Source of the DNA: Talpa occidentalis
Lineage: Eukaryota > Chordata > Mammalia > Eulipotyphla > Talpidae
DNA: 64,000 bases
Reading direction: 5' to 3'
Assembly: GCF_014898055.3 (NCBI RefSeq)
Contig: NW_023603184.1
Location: forward strand, 149,548,149 to 149,612,148
The notes below the pieces were generated by a model. The model made no database searches. It was not told where the DNA came from and saw only the letters and a list, made by a program, of their open reading frames with translations. Shown here piece by piece: positions 1 to 12,268 of the stretch (positions are counted from its first letter, which is position 1; the number at the start of each line of letters is the position of its first letter). The position numbers and the translations under genes were made by a program.

Positions 1-674
1 CCACAGGTTGTAGGTGAAAACAAAACTCTGGTCTCCTGAGATCTGCTCCTTTGCCCTGGGATTTGGGGAGCATTTTTTTCATCCAACCTGCTACCCGCCT
101 GTCACCCGGTAACTACTTTAAATACAGTGTTTTAATAATGTTGTCCTAAGTGAAATTCACCCCCCATGAACGCACCGCCAGGTTGAGGCCACCATCCAGA
201 GCACAGGTGACGTGAATGTCCCAGCTCTTCAGGCAAAGGAAGGGGCCACAGCAGTGTTCACCTGCCACTAGTTAGAGACGCGAGCAGGTTGATAATACCT
301 AGTTTTCAGGCAGGGAAGTTAGAGGTTAACCAGCCTCAGAATCCACATAAAATATGCAGTGCAGTCATTAGTCATTAGCAGCAGGTTAGCAAAATTCTCA
401 AACAGCAGGAAAGAGAAATACTCTTTTGGCTATTGAAGAAGTCATCTCACACTTAAGAATTTCATAGAACAAATCCCCAAATGTAATGCGGGGCCTTTTC
501 CTAGCTTGCCATCAAGAACTTTAACTTTGTTAAGAGGATATAAGGTACAAAACTGATGCCTTAAGGCAGCTGTGGTGCAAATTTAGGTAAATGTACTTGG
601 AGTACTGTCTGCACACCCACAACTGGAATTGCCACTGACTTAGCCCATTAGGCTTTTGCACAGTTAATTGTATC

Positions 675-932
675 CTTTTTTTTTTTTTTTTAAGATTTAT
701 TTTTTTATGCATACAAGAACCCGGGTACAGGCCAGATGTGCAGGAGGGTGAGAGGACCCACCAGAGACAGAGTGGGGAACAGAACAAGCTGAGGGGAGCA
801 GCAGGCAAACCAGGAGGGGTCTGCCGCACCATGTGGATATCTCGGTGACCTACTGGGATAAAACCTGTGCTGCAGAGGCTGCGGACAGCCTCACAGCCCT
901 GGGCTCAACCGCCTGCGCCACCAGGGAGGCCC
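675..932 (-). repeat. tRNA-derived SINE (camelid Vic-like), inverted copy
   Basis: Read on the minus strand this begins GGGCCTCCCTGGTGGCGCA and ends in an A-tail, seen as a T-run at 676-691. It is flanked by a 9-bp target duplication with one mismatch, AATTGTATC at 666-674 and AATTATATC at 933-941. The pol III B-box region is degraded. Same family as the copies at 3561, 30210, 53176 and 54455. The family name is from memory; the element structure is seen directly. Confidence 0.85.
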
Positions 933-3175
933 AATTATATCAGTTTTTTAAACCGATGATCTCCCTCTGTTTTATTTGCTGATGTTAACCCAGGGCCTAA
1001 ACGGCACTTCCCGCAAAGCCGGCCCTGGTGGCATTTGTTGACTTGGTGATATCAGGTGAGAGTCAAGCTGTGCTCCTGGCAGGGTCAGCATCCTCACCTG
1101 TGGTCCCCAGTGCCTTCTTCAACCCAGGGCTTTTGGTGCAAGACCGTGGTGGGTGGGTCAGCCACGGGAACCCAGAACTCAGAGCTTCCCTGGTGGGCAC
1201 CACCACCCAGAGTCCCACTCAGTAACCTCTGACCCGCTGACTGGGGAAATGTCGGGGCGCAGGTGTAGCTGAAAGGAATGAGTTTCTGAGGCTCGAGGGG
1301 CTTCTCTTTCAGGTGCCTGGGCCTGCACTGGAGGCTCCTGACCACCGCCCTCCACCGCTCGCTTCCCTGCAGGTCTCCCTCCGTCAGCAAGGGCCCGGCC
1401 CAGAGCAGCCTTTCCAGAATCCGCCTCCCAGGCATGTGTGGGAGAGGGTGACATTGCACAGAGCAAGACGCCCCGGGTTCTACCTTAAATGTTTACGAGA
1501 TGTTACTCCCTGACTTTGCAAATTAGCATTTGGTTTCATCCCCGAAAAGGAAAGAACCCACAGTTTGACTTCAGACGTAAGAAAAGGTTGCGTGCAATGC
1601 CTGAGGGAAACTGCGGTCTTTTTCAAAAGAAGATAAAATTTAGCATCTTCATGTGGAAATAATTTATTCTCCAAAGTGCTCAGAACTGTGAGGATGTTTA
1701 ACACGCATTTTTCTGCTGGCATTTAAGTAGAACTGTAAAGGTCTCGGTCTCGAGTACACAACTGCCGACACCCTGGGTTTTGCTTCCTCCTGCCTTCAGA
1801 CTCGGCCCAGACTTGGCTCTTTCTTCTTGCTGCAGTTTGCCTCTTGGCACACTGTTTTCGGAAAGACCTTTGTACTGACGACCTGTGTTTGGTGTTTGCC
1901 TGCTGGCCGCTCGGCCACGCTGAGGGGTTGGTGGTCAGGGGGCGACGACCACATTAGCGAACACCCCCAGGGCCAAAGGGTAGTGTTCAGGGGCCATGCA
2001 GGGGGCGGTACCAAGGGCGAACCCTGCTGTGGGGCCCAGAGGACCTCGTAGTGGCCACCCCCGGACACCAGGACGAGACCCTCTACAAGGCCCGGCTCTG
2101 GTCAGGGCTCTGAGGTCCGGCCAGCTCTAGTCACAGCTACGCGTTAGTCTCCTAGATGCCCCGCCCAGGGGTTTGTAGCCTTTGGGACCATGACGTGTGT
2201 TTGAGGTTAGAATTCTGCAACAGGGTGGTCCCCAGGAAAGGGGGAGGTTCCCTGCCCCACCCAAGGGAGGGTGGAGCTGAGCAGCAAGAGAAGAAGCTGC
2301 AGAAGAGACTGAGGAAGGAAGGAAGCAGGATGGAGCCAGGAGACCTGGAGGAGGCACATGGAGCCTAGAGACACGTGAAGAAACTGCGATTGTCTTTGGG
2401 TTGTGGACTGGGTGACACAGACGTGGGTGAGACCCATGGGGAGGGGACCATGGCAGCTTTTATCTTGATGTTGATTTTGCTCTTTTCCTTCCGGGCTTGT
2501 CTGGTTGTTTGTGACCCTTTGCTGTGGGTCCCCACAGGAAGATGCTTTAGACTTGGGGCAGGCTTTGGGGCCTTGCTCTGGGCCGACCCCATATGGATGG
2601 AGTTTTACCCACGAGGGGACGGGTAACTTTGGGTGCTTCATTTAGAAACTAGACTCTTTGCCTTACCTGTATTGTTTCCTAGTTTTATTAAAGTTCCTTC
2701 CCATTAAAGTCTCCTATGTTTTGTGTTGATGCGGCGGATGGCAGAACCCATTTAGAATAGGCAGGTTTGCGGGGTTTGGGCTGCCCCTCTCCCTGTCCTA
2801 TAACAGATTTGGCGCCCTAGCATCCTCGGCTTTGTCGCAGAGTGATTCTCACCCCCTCTCGGCCATTCTGTGTGGATTAAGGAAGCAGCACCCCTCCCCC
2901 AGCCTTCCGCGCTTCGTATTTGCCCAGACACGCATCATGCATTGTGTGTCTGTGGGTGTTCAGGTCTGCCCGCCTCTCCGTTTGTCGGTCTTCCTAGCAC
3001 TCACTGAGCATGTGCGCCTGCATCGTTGGGCTTGGAGTGGCCGGGAGAGGAGCAGCATCGGCAGGTGGCCCAGGGCCGCTGACCCCCTCAGTCCAGTTGA
3101 GTTGCTACCGCCCAACAAGGAGGATGGGTCTGGGGGTGTGGTCGGCAAGAGCAGGCATGCAGGTGTGCTCTCCTG

Positions 3176-3230
3176 CCTGTTTTACCTGTGAAGAAACCGA
3201 GGCTAAAAGAGAATTACCCAGAGCTGCTGA
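3176..3230 (-). repeat. MIR/L2-type ancient SINE fragment
   Basis: The string TTTACCTGTGAAGAAACCGA and the following GAGGCT and GAATTACCCAGAGCTGCTGA resemble the inverted MIR/L2 core (TTTACAGATGAGGAAACTGAGGCT and so on). The fragment is short and diverged, so family and borders are uncertain. Confidence 0.5.
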
Positions 3231-3339
3231 GCCGGGGCCAGCTGTCTGCAGCAGAGCTGCCCCGTCCCTGGTTCTCTCCATGCCTGCAAGCTGCTGCCCT
3301 CTGCCCTCCGACTGCCCAGCCTTAAGTCTGTGTCCTCTT

Positions 3340-3354
3340 CACCAGAGGGCGGGC
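3340..3354 (+). promoter_or_regulatory. CTCF-like motif
   Basis: CACCAGAGGGCGGGC resembles the CTCF core (CCACCAGRKGGCGC). A single motif match in GC-rich DNA is weak evidence of binding. Confidence 0.3.
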
Positions 3355-3560
3355 AGGGTAGGAGCTGGAAGGTGAGTCAGACGCTCAGAGGACTTGGTGC
3401 TGTGCCTGACCTCACACTGCTGGCCAGAGAAGCACAGAACTTCCAGAAGCAGCAGCAGCCTGCATTTCACAGGCCTGTCTTCAAAACTGTCCTGGCATGT
3501 GACTGCAGATATTACAACTACACGCAAAAGTGTTGACTTCTGATCAAAAATCTTAAATCC

Positions 3561-3830
3561 GGGCCTCCCTGGTGGCGCAAGGGGTTAAGACACAACCCAT
3601 GAAGCAATCCGCAGCCACTGCAGCACGAGTTCGATTCCCGGGTGGCCAGAGAGAAACCCACATGGCACAACAGACCTCTCCTGTCTCCCTGCTGCTCCCC
3701 TCAGCAGTGGATTTCAGTCAGTCTGCCTGTTCTGTTCCCCACTCTGTCTCTGGTGAATCCTCTCACCATCTACATCTCTGGCCTTTACCCCAGCACTTAT
3801 GTATGCATAAATAAATAAAATCTTTTTTAA
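3561..3830 (+). repeat. tRNA-derived SINE (camelid Vic-like), youngest-looking copy
   Basis: A full-length copy starts GGGCCTCCCTGGTGGCGCAA. It has a pol III A-box-like segment near 3573-3587, a B-box GAGTTCGATTCCCGG near 3627-3641, and a tail of AAATAAATAAAATC plus A-run. It is flanked by a perfect 15-bp target duplication (AAAAATCTTAAATCC, 3546-3560 and 3831-3845). The exact duplication and intact B box suggest a recent insertion by L1 machinery, making it the best locus here for presence/absence typing of the lineage. Confidence 0.9.
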
Positions 3831-4239
3831 AAAAATCTTAAATCCATCTAAGCAGTAGGAAAATAAGCAAACTGAGGCACTCCGCTTGTCATGGTGTCAG
3901 AAAAGAGATGAGCCCTGTCTGACCCCAGAGCCATGGACTGAAGGGTCACGACCAGGTTGCCTCCCTTTGCAGTCTGAGCCTCTGTATACCAGATTTTCTT
4001 AAAGCTGGGGACACCTCGCTCTCCTTTTTCAAACCGCATGATGTCAGCAGATGGCCAGCGGCATGGTTTGGTGCCTTCCTGGGCCTGGAGCACTGCAGGA
4101 GGACTGGACATTTTCAGGACCCGGGACAGGGCCCCACCAGGCCTGGCCAGCTGGCGTGCGCCTTCCTGCCCCTGAAGCCGCTGGAAACTCGACTCAATGT
4201 GACTTTCAATGGAAAGGGCTAAGTGTCTAAAGATTGGCA

Positions 4240-4560
4240 ATTTACCTTCTCAAAGAGGGATCATACATTTAATTAACGTCTCCGCTTAATTGCGTTTCCT
4301 TTATACCCGCTCAGTCTCCGCTCAGCCGCTGGAACCTCCCATGTGAAACAGAATCTCTCTGTAATTGAGCAGCCGTGAGCCCCAAACTTGAGAAATGGTT
4401 GTGTCTGATTATGTAAAAAGAGATGAGGCTGGAGAGGAGCAGGAATCCCTTGAATTGATTTCTTCTCTGAACGCCTTTACATTTTTGGAGAACCCTGGAT
4501 GAATGTAAACGCGGTGCAGCTTGCATTCAGCTGAAAATCAGGTGCAGAACAAGAGCCTGA
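4240..4560. promoter_or_regulatory. AT-rich conserved-looking intronic block
   Basis: No repeat is recognised. TTTAATTAAC near 4267, TAATTG and GTAATTGAG motifs lie in balanced-composition sequence between GC-rich flanks. This resembles a conserved non-coding element by texture only; no alignment was possible. Confidence 0.3.
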
Positions 4561-5124
4561 TGTGTTTTCTCTGAGATGCTCCTTCGCACGTGTCCCCAGA
4601 ATGACTGTCTTGGGGTTTTGCCTCACTTGACCGCTGCTCGTCCCTCCCCAGCCCCCCAGCAGGAAGGTGGCGCGAATGTGAGCCGGTGTCCAACGTGAAG
4701 GCGCCTCGAGAGCCAGAGGCGCCTTTCCAGAGCCCGGTCTGGGGCAAGATGGGAGAGAGACCATGACGGAAGTGGAGTGTGCCCGGGGTGGGTGGCGGAG
4801 GGACGCCTGGTGGGACGGGGCACGGGAGCACAGGAAGAGCAAGGCCTCCTGCCCTCGGCCCGTGCTGTGCTCCGCAGACCCGTGGAGGCCGGCCGGCCCC
4901 TCAGGACTGGGAGCGCCAGTCGACCCTTCACTCTGGGGCAGCACCCCAACCCCCGCCCCTGCTCTGGGTCGAGTCCCACGCGATGCAGCGTCCACCCATG
5001 CCTGCGAGCCCCCCCAGCCCGGCCCTGCCCTGCGTCTCTCCACACAGGCCAGTTGACTTTCTGGTTTTCCTCGTTGGGTCGTTTTGGAGCCTCTGACACG
5101 ATAACCACTCTCTATTTGTCTTTC

Positions 5125-5260
5125 TCGCTGATAAAAGAAGGCTTCCCTGAGATAAACGTCACACGCCGTCCAGTTCACCCGTTCAAAGGCTTGACACGCC
5201 TGCGGCCTCGTATGTCCAGATACACGCGCTGCCCCGACGCAGGCGCAGCACTTCTCCGTG
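5125..5260 (+). repeat. GC-drifted L1 3'-UTR relic
   Basis: The series GAGATAAACGTCACACG, CCAGTTCACCCGTTCAAAGG, and ATACACGCGCTGCCCCGACG runs parallel to the remembered mammalian L1M 3'-UTR text (GAGATATAATTCACATACC, CAATTCACCCATTTAAAG, GTGCAACCATCACCAC). Most differences are A/T to G/C. Identification is by eye. Confidence 0.55.
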
Positions 5261-6589
5261 GCCTCAGAAAGGAACCCCAATTAGCGGTGAGAACTGGTGC
5301 CTTTTTCTGAGGCTCTGTAGCCCCCTTGGTGACCGAGGGCGTCCTGTGAACAGGGGTGGCCCATCCTGAACGCCAGTGATTCTGCTGCTCTGCTCGCGGC
5401 GTCCTTGGACATGGCCCGGGAGGACATCCTGGCCGCCCTGGCCGCCGGCCCGGCTCCCCGTGTTGTGCTCCCTTCCTCCCACCGTCCTGACTCAGTCTGG
5501 CACTGCATCGCCTCCGCCTGTCCCCCACACCTGTCATCTTCCGGCCCCCCGCCGTGCCCCGCGGCCCCTCCTCCCGCACCGCCGGCCTCTGTGTGCGCCC
5601 CACGGGCCCAGCACCGGCCCGCGGGCGGCTCTGACACATCTTCAGAGATGGCGATGCGAGGAGACCTCCTCCCGCTGAAAGGGGCCGCGAGGAGGGCGAG
5701 GGTTTGAACTTCACTTCACACTCGCCTTTCAACCCGGGCCGGGCTGTTGTGATTTCCTTGGGCTGCAGAGGCGTCTGCTCTTTATTTACCAGCCCACACA
5801 TCTCTGGGCTTCAGAAAGAACCGAGCTCTTATTACAGATCCAAATTAGCCCTCTGGCGTCGGTCTTGGGCCAGAGGAAACAGGTTTTCATTTCCTAGCTC
5901 CCACGGTGACTTCGCCTTGAGTTTTCAGAAGGTCTTCGCCCTCCACCGACCCCACTGCCACCGATAAATAGCCCTGCCTTTGATCATCCTCAGTCCTTTT
6001 ACTGTCTCCCCAAAAAAGACTTCTCATGATCTATTGTTCCTGATGTGATCCAAAGAGTAAGTTAGGGTGTCTGTGACGGCGAGAGCGAGGAGGGGTTAAA
6101 ATACATACGCCTGCCCTTTCGCTGATTTATTTTTAAGCAGATGCATGTTCCTTAAGAGCTGGCATTTTAAAGTATCTCCCCTTCCGTCAACACATGAGGA
6201 ATGGAGTCAGCCCGCCCTCAGGACCGCAGGCAGGCCCTCCGCGTCGCGTGCGGCCACGGCTGCAAATTCTGGCAGAAAGTCTCAGCGTCTTTTCTCCAGA
6301 TCACACCCACCAAGTTCGGGGGGGTGGGAGACACCCCGCGGGAGGTCCCGCACCCTGACATGAGACCTGCGTGGGGCTAGGCACGCAGTGACCCTGGTGA
6401 CGGCCAGCACGGTGGCCGTGACAGCATGCTGGGTGCCGTGCCCCCGTCCAGCGCCCGGCCCCGGGGCGTGGGCGGGACGGCCCGGGAGGCCGCCCCGAGG
6501 ACATCGGCCGGGACATCGAAACCTCGTCCGCACACCTGGCGGTGACGGCAGTAACCCGGGCGAGCGCCCTGCAACAGTTCATCAAAAAC

Positions 6590-7010
6590 GGCCCGGCTAA
6601 TGATCGGCTGGGCAGATAATCGGAGGAGAGTTAATTGTAAGGTTCGATATGGCATCTTGTCAGCAGAGATAAGTTGTCACGTTTTCCACTTGAGCTGAAA
6701 CTAAATGATTGTAAAATAAGTTATGAGTGTCCTTGGGCCTGTCTGCCGGAATGATAGCTAAGAATACATTCCTGGCCCATCAGTCTCGAGCAGGCTGCTT
6801 GATATTTATGCGAGCGGAATGTTATTTTATTCCCCCTCTAGTCATGCTTGTCAGCTCCCCGCGTGAAAAGTGAAACGGCTCCTTTGACTCATCCTTCCCC
6901 AGCCGAGCCGGAGAGCCGCAGACTGTTATCATCATTGCCCGTGTTATATATTTTTTGGGGTGTGCGTTGCACATTGATGCCCGATTGGGAAGAACTAATG
7001 GCCGGCGCTG
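6590..7010. promoter_or_regulatory. Conserved-looking non-coding block with homeodomain-like and AP-1-like motifs
   Basis: The block is AT-rich and repeat-free inside GC-rich DNA. It carries GTTAATTG near 6631, AATGATAG, GATATTTATG, a consensus AP-1 TGACTCA near 6886, GTTATCATCATTG near 6926, and a closing ACTAATGG near 6997. It looks like a developmental enhancer. A smaller similar piece at 7130-7200 holds ATCGATAGAAAATAAAATGC. Function is inferred from texture. Confidence 0.4.
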
Positions 7011-10000
7011 AGCGCGCGGGACGTGGGCCGGCCAGGTGCTGGGGCCGCGGCCGGCGTCCCGCGGGCTCCGGTGGCGTGAGGAGCGCTGGCGGCTGTCGCT
7101 CGGCCGGCCCTTCTCTCTCGGCTGCGCCTCCTGTGACGCCGCTCTGTCAGGGAGCCTGTCATCGATAGAAAATAAAATGCGTTATTCGTATGCAGTCAGG
7201 AGGAGCGCTGGCTCCGGGCGCGCCCTGGGCTGCGCTGGGCCTCGCGCACAGCGTCTGGGGCTGGGTCTTCGGCCTCTCACTTTGAGGGATACCTTGTCAG
7301 GCTGGAGGCCTCGTCGGGCCTCGTCGGGACGGAAAAGCATGGCACGGAGGCCTGGCGCGGCCTGTCGGCTTTTAAGCCGGGGTGGGGGGTGGAGCGCCTC
7401 CTCTGGAGACTTCAGATTGGGAGCAGGGGGTCCATCTACTGGCTCAGCGCCCAGGACGCTAGAAACCTGAGCCCTCTCCATGTGGCTGACCTCCAGGCGG
7501 CCAGGGCCTGCCCCCGCCACCGACTGAGGGCCTGGCCCTCCCCGAACCCCACATCATTCTGTACCATGGTGGACCCTGCTGCCCCAGCCAAGCCTTCGAG
7601 TGGACACGCTGCCTTCCTTGACAGCTGCCCAGCCTCCACGCCAAGCCTGCCGCTCTCCGGCCCTGGTGTGTCTACCCTCCATGGACACCAGCATCTGTGT
7701 GGTCGGGGCCACTCCTGGCCTCCTCCAGCAGGAGTCTTGCAGTCCAGTCCCCAGGGCCTGGTGGCGTGTTGGCGCGGCGAAGAGACGGGGCCACACCCCG
7801 CGGCAGGACACCTGGGGGAGTCGCTGCCCTGCCCGGTCATCTGTGAATTGGGACAAGGATGTCTCCAGAAGGTTCTCCGGCCCACAGTTCAGACCGTGGC
7901 CGCAGGGGCTTTGTGGGTCCCCGGGTGCTCTGTGCCCGCTGGCCCTGTTTTCCGTCTTCATTTTGTTGGTTTTATTGGCGTCATCCTCAGAGCCTGTCTC
8001 TGCCCTCCAGCTGCTCCTCCCTCCAGCGCCAGGAGGGCCGGTGCTGCTCTGCCCTGTCCCTGCCCAGGACCGCCTCCTCCATGTGCTGACTCGGGCACCT
8101 CCGCTCCCTGCGAGGCTCGCGCTCCGGGCCCAGCGCCGCGGCCCTCGCTCCCGGAGGAGGCTGTGGGCTGGCTCCTCCCTGCTGCTCCCGTGGGGGAGGG
8201 ACCCGCCAGTGAGTGGATGCCCGGGAGGGACCCCTGCTCCTCGTCGGTTCAGATAGCACGACAGAGTCTTCCGTGGTAGACGACAGACCCTTTCCACTGT
8301 TCAGAAATGGGCTCGTGGGCACAGGGATTCTCCCCTTTCTTGGTCCGACAGCGGCCGCTCACAGAGCGGGGTGCTCGGAAGCGAGCCCTGTGGATAGAAG
8401 GCGTCTTGTAGGGGGTGCTCTGGAGGGACACGCACACGTCACGTGTCATCTTCGTCACCTAAAAATAGATTCCACGCTCGTGGACCCGCACACCATCTGC
8501 GAGCTGCGGCGTAGCCCGGGCTGGCGGGTGGTTTGAAAACCACGTCACAAAGCTGGTGGCATATTGTGTACCCCAAAACCAGCTCCACCCGCTGTGTGAC
8601 CACCTAAAAGAGGACTGCTTGATAAAACCCAACCCCACAACCCGCCCGGGGCTCCTGTTTCTTGACCAAATGCGCGTCAGGCGTGTCTGCGAGGGCCCGC
8701 TCTGGTGGGGCGCTGTGCAGGGGCTGCCTCCCGCCTCTTCATTTCTTTATTTTTTAACTCTTTAAGTGTTAACTTCCAGTGTCTTTTTAATTCATTTTCT
8801 TTATGATCTTTTGGATGAAACTATCGTAGTGTTCGGCTTCACTACTTGAGAAACAGCTCTGGGTAGTCACGAGTTAGTGCTGCCTCTAAACTACCCCAGA
8901 GTTTAAGTCCTTTGCCCCCAGCAGTGTCTTCGTGGCGAGCTCAAGGTGTGCAAGCTGGGTGTGGGGCGCAGGGGCGCCGGGTCACTCGGTCCCGGGAGAA
9001 ACTCACAGCTGCGGGAGGGTTGGGAGGTTTGAGGCCTGGTCACTTCCGTTATCGTGGACGTGGGTGGACGCAGCGTGGGGGCTCTCGGTGGAGCGGAACA
9101 GGTGTGGGTGCTTGCCCACCCTCTGAGGGGCAGGGTGACCCCGAGAGCTGCCGCGCTGACCCACGTGCCAGCAAAGCACAGGGGGCGAGAGGAGGCGGGA
9201 GAAGAGTAGCCGCCGTGGGTGCAGGGAGCCCATGACGTGGCGGAGAGAGTGCGGCTGTTCCGAGGATCTTAGATAGAGATCTGGGTCCAAAGGCCGAGGG
9301 ACCGTGGGGGCGGAAGGGACCGGCTGTCGGTGTGGTCACGGTGCAGCTGCGTGCGCCCCTGTCCTGCGCCCCGGGACTGGGTGCCCCTGAGGACAGGCCG
9401 TCACGTGAGGTCCTGGCTCCATCCTGCAAACCGGGTGGATTGTTCCCCGTCGCCATTGGAGAAGAGAGGTCAAAGGGTGGAGGCTTTTGAAACATGGGCA
9501 GGAAGTATTTGAAAGGAACAGTGTCTGAGCATGGAAGGCCTTGCCCAGCTAATGACCCTGGGGGTCCCGGGCCCCTCAGGCAACCCCTGAGCCCTCTGCG
9601 TTTGTGCACGGGTATTAATTAGACGCCCCTTCTCCCCTCGGATTTCCAGAGTTTTCATCTGGTGTGTGGGATTTATTATTAAGAGAGGTGCAAGAAGCAC
9701 TTTGGGGACAAAATGCAGGGGAAGATGCAAGGAGTCGCCCCACAATCCAGGGCACGGGAAGGGTGAGGGGCCTGACCGAGAGCAGGGTGGCTGAGATACA
9801 CAGGCCCACAAAGAAATGGTGACTTTGTGAATTAAGATTCACTTTAGAGCCTCCGTCTCCTCAAGGCAGGAGCCATGTCTTACTTCAACCTGTGTCCGCC
9901 CTCCCCTGCCCCCCCAAAAAATTAACCAGCTACAGAAGCAGCCTACGGGGGCCTCAGGCCTGCACCTCAGGGAAAGGTGCCTGGAGGTTTACCAGATGTC

Positions 10001-10959
10001 TGACTGGGAGGGTGGGGGCGTGGCAGGGGTGGGGGTCTTCTTGCAGCTGCTGGGGGGTGGCATCGGGAGCAGCCTGTGCTGCGCAAGCACCCCCCCACCA
10101 GAGGGGCCCCGTGACTAGGTCTTGGTGTCTGGCACCATTGGGTGCTGGCAGGTTACCCTGCAGCCCTCCCCAGGAGGGACCCCCGGGGCCTCTCCTCCGC
10201 ATGCGATGGGCACGGGGAAGAAGCCGGAGCCCCCTCACCGCGTGGTGCGGCAGCATCACCTGTCTGATGAGCCCTGGAGGTTGCGTCCTGGGCTGTGTGC
10301 AGAACCACGTGTATCTAAAAAGCTGCCTTACGGTGCGTGTTTCCACGTTGCCGCAACACAGCCTGGCACTTTCTGGAACGTCTCGCAATGAATTTCATTT
10401 CAAGTGTCTATTGGAATCCTGTCTCCTTCCTGCTCCGACGCCGGTCGCGCCCACTTCTCTGGGGGGCGAGGTCCGTCTGCACAGTGCCCAGGCCCCTTCC
10501 TGGCCGCGCCTCTGGCCGCCTCTGCCCCCGCGCACACCGGCCTTGTGTTGTGCCTTGGGGTCAGGCTCTGACCGTTTCCTCCTCCCGGCTTCTCACCCCG
10601 CCCCCACCTTCTAGTCCTCAAATGCCGCCTTCCCGGGGAGACCTGCCTGACCTGTTTAAGATGGCAGCCCCCGGCCTGCAACTGCTCCCCGACTCCCGAG
10701 CCTCCCTGTGCCCCCCCATCAGTCACTGCCGTCCAGGTACTTCAGGGGCGTCCCTCTCAGTCAGGAACTCCAGGCGACCCTCGGTGACGGGGCCCCCACG
10801 CACAGCAGGTGCTCAGAAACTGCCGGGGAGCGAGGGGCCTGCGCTGCCCGGGACTCTCTGCCCTGCAGACGCTGAGTGGCGGGATGAGGCCTCCGGCCAG
10901 GCAGCATCAGGCGTTTCTCCCTCAGTGCCTTGTTCTTCCTGCTGAATCACACGTGGCTC

Positions 10960-11160
10960 CTGACCTTGAGCGCTAGTTTGGGTTTCCCTTTGATGAAGCT
11001 AAAAATAGGCGTGATAAGTCGAGAGTTTCACTCGCGGCAAATGACCACTGTGTGCTTGGGTTTTTAAATGGTAGAAACAGCTTCAGTGAATTAAAAATTG
11101 GGCTGACTTCCCAGTGCTGCTTGGCTATTGGGGGGAAAGAGGGGTTTTCAGGAATGATGA
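10960..11160. promoter_or_regulatory. AT-rich conserved-looking intronic block
   Basis: GAAGCTAAAAATAGGCGTGA (MEF2-like CTAAAAATAG near 10998) and GTGAATTAAAAATTGGGC lie in a repeat-free block about 450 bp upstream of exon A. It could be a splicing-proximal conserved region or an enhancer; there is no direct evidence for either. Confidence 0.3.
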
Positions 11161-11508
11161 AATGACCTCGTGAGACGTCACTTGTAGAAGAGAAGCAGGA
11201 GGCCTTGACCCCAGGCCCCGAGCATCTTGCCACTAATGGGGACGCTGGTGCACGTTCTCCATCTTACCCCAGCCCCGGGGGGTGGGATCGGGGAGGTCCT
11301 GGGCGGAGAAGAACGAATTTCTCCAGAACTCCAGCTGCGTGAGGTTGGGGCAGGGGCTGTGAGTTCCTCTCCACAAGAGGACAGAGTGAATGCCTGTTTC
11401 TGAACAACGGGTGCTCGTGAGAGCAGGGACAGCGGGAAGCGCTGGCCCCAGGCCAGCCATGGCGGGTTATTGCGGGGTCGCGCATGAAGCCAGAGGAACG
11501 TGGCTTAG

Positions 11509-12156
<648 letters not shown>

Positions 12157-12197
12157 TGAACGCTCCTGATGTTGGTGTCGCCGCCGCTCTCTGTCTG

Positions 12198-12268
12198 GTG
12201 AGCTGGGTCACACCCACACCCGGGCCGTGAGCTGGGTCACACCCGGGCCGTGAGCTGGGTCACACCGG
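12198..12268. repeat. Small tandem repeat, about 23 bp x 3
   Basis: The unit GTGAGCTGGGTCACACC followed by CGGGCC repeats at 12198 (29 bp, with an internal ACACCC addition), 12227 and 12250 (last unit partial). The near identity of units 2 and 3 points to recent slippage or unequal exchange. Each unit contains GGTCACACC, a nuclear-receptor half-site-like word. Confidence 0.8.

Noticed and set aside
2440..2830. Possible LTR 3' end: ATTAAA words, ...CCTATAACA, then TTTGGCGCC resembling a lysine-tRNA primer site
   Set aside because: Only the seven bases TGGCGCC match and the following bases do not continue a primer site; no opposite LTR end or internal viral sequence could be found.
4477..5310. 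Open frames of 267, 161 and 177 codons on both strands
   Set aside because: All frames are open together in a CpG-rich stretch that includes an L1 relic; no recognisable protein.
7389..8297. Open frames of 296 (+) and 247 (-) codons
   Set aside because: Opposite strands open together with Pro/Ala/Ser-rich composition; no domain and no splice signals in a sensible order.
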